Assembly: GCF_014884965.1 (NCBI RefSeq)
Contig: NZ_JABTBO010000002.1
Coordinates: 1 to 64,000, forward strand
DNA: 64,000 bases
Origin: Spirabiliibacterium mucosae
GTDB lineage: Bacteria > Pseudomonadota > Gammaproteobacteria > Enterobacterales > Pasteurellaceae
Direction of reading: 5' to 3'
The position numbers and the translations under genes are program-made. This document shows, one piece after another, positions 63,772 through 64,000 of this stretch. The notes under the pieces were generated by a model that did no database searches, had not been told where the DNA came from, and saw only the letters and a program-made list of their open reading frames with translations. The stretch's first letter is position 1. The number at the start of each line of letters is the position of its first letter.

Positions 63772-64000
63772 AATCGACCTCTCTCTATAAATAAACATGT
63801 GCCCTTGCGGGCTTATACAAGGATTGTCTTAAGCTATGCTATTGATGACCTTACCTTTATCTCTATTTTTGATTAAAAAGTGTAAATCTACAATTACAAG
63901 ATGAGCAAAATAAGAAGCGGATCACAAAATAAATACATTTTTGTGACATTTGACCGCACTTTGTGACATTGAGCGCAAGTTTTTGTGTCTGTTGCAATTA
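63772..64000. other. Gene-free region upstream of cspD
   Basis: About 230 A/T-rich bases to the window end. It contains the cspD leader and one USS (about 63952-63961). No further gene or clear promoter could be assigned. Confidence 0.4.

Overview
The window is chromosomal DNA from a member of the Pasteurellaceae. The main evidence is the very frequent 9-mer AAGTGCGGT / ACCGCACTT, the Haemophilus-type DNA uptake signal sequence (USS). It lies inside genes, between genes, and repeatedly as inverted pairs at gene ends. Gene content agrees: OmpP2-type porins, a TehB with the extra N-terminal domain, lapAB-pyrF-yciH, and ybhK divergent from moaACDE. The base composition looks richer in G+C than H. 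influenzae, so it is probably another genus; the species cannot be fixed from this sequence. No rRNA, tRNA, insertion sequence, prophage or CRISPR array was seen.

Layout. 0-14 kb is a dense, mostly minus-strand housekeeping block: yciH, pyrF, lapB, lapA, ihfB, rpsA, cmk, rlmKL, an MFS transporter, serS, ftsH and rlmE. 14-26.5 kb holds yhbY, greA, dacB, an MscS channel, tehB, pyrD, pepN, purEK, aspC and a cardiolipin synthase. 26.5-30 kb is molybdopterin biosynthesis (moaA-C-D-E behind a Moco riboswitch) divergent from ybhK. 30-38.7 kb carries a polar amino acid ABC transporter resembling cysteine systems, then choline uptake and oxidation to glycine betaine (betB, betA, betT). 38.7-42.3 kb is recN (two LexA boxes), nadK and grpE. 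42.3-49.3 kb is an accessory catabolic stretch: a cytoplasmic sulfatase with a tripartite tricarboxylate transporter (tctCBA), then cytosine deaminase and cytosine permease. 49.4-64 kb has pheA, three toxin-antitoxin modules, two tandem porins, priC, a YegP-like gene, ycaO, ycgN, glnS, macAB and cspD.

Regulatory RNA is the richest less obvious content: a Moco riboswitch before moaA; an rpsA leader with two hairpins presenting GGA loops and no strong Shine-Dalgarno sequence; a greA leader with a complete intrinsic terminator just before the start codon (GraL-like); and a candidate ~70-nt hairpin RNA with its own promoter between ybhK and the amino acid transporter. Sigma-32-type promoters precede rlmE-ftsH and grpE.

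Seven single-base reading-frame disruptions, all at homopolymer runs, affect aspC, codB, a RelB-type antitoxin, ompP2 (twice), a yegP homologue and macB. Six of the seven lie beyond 48 kb. This pattern suggests either homopolymer sequencing errors or slippage-prone loci. macB also has an in-frame deletion and a nonsense codon, so it is probably truly decayed.
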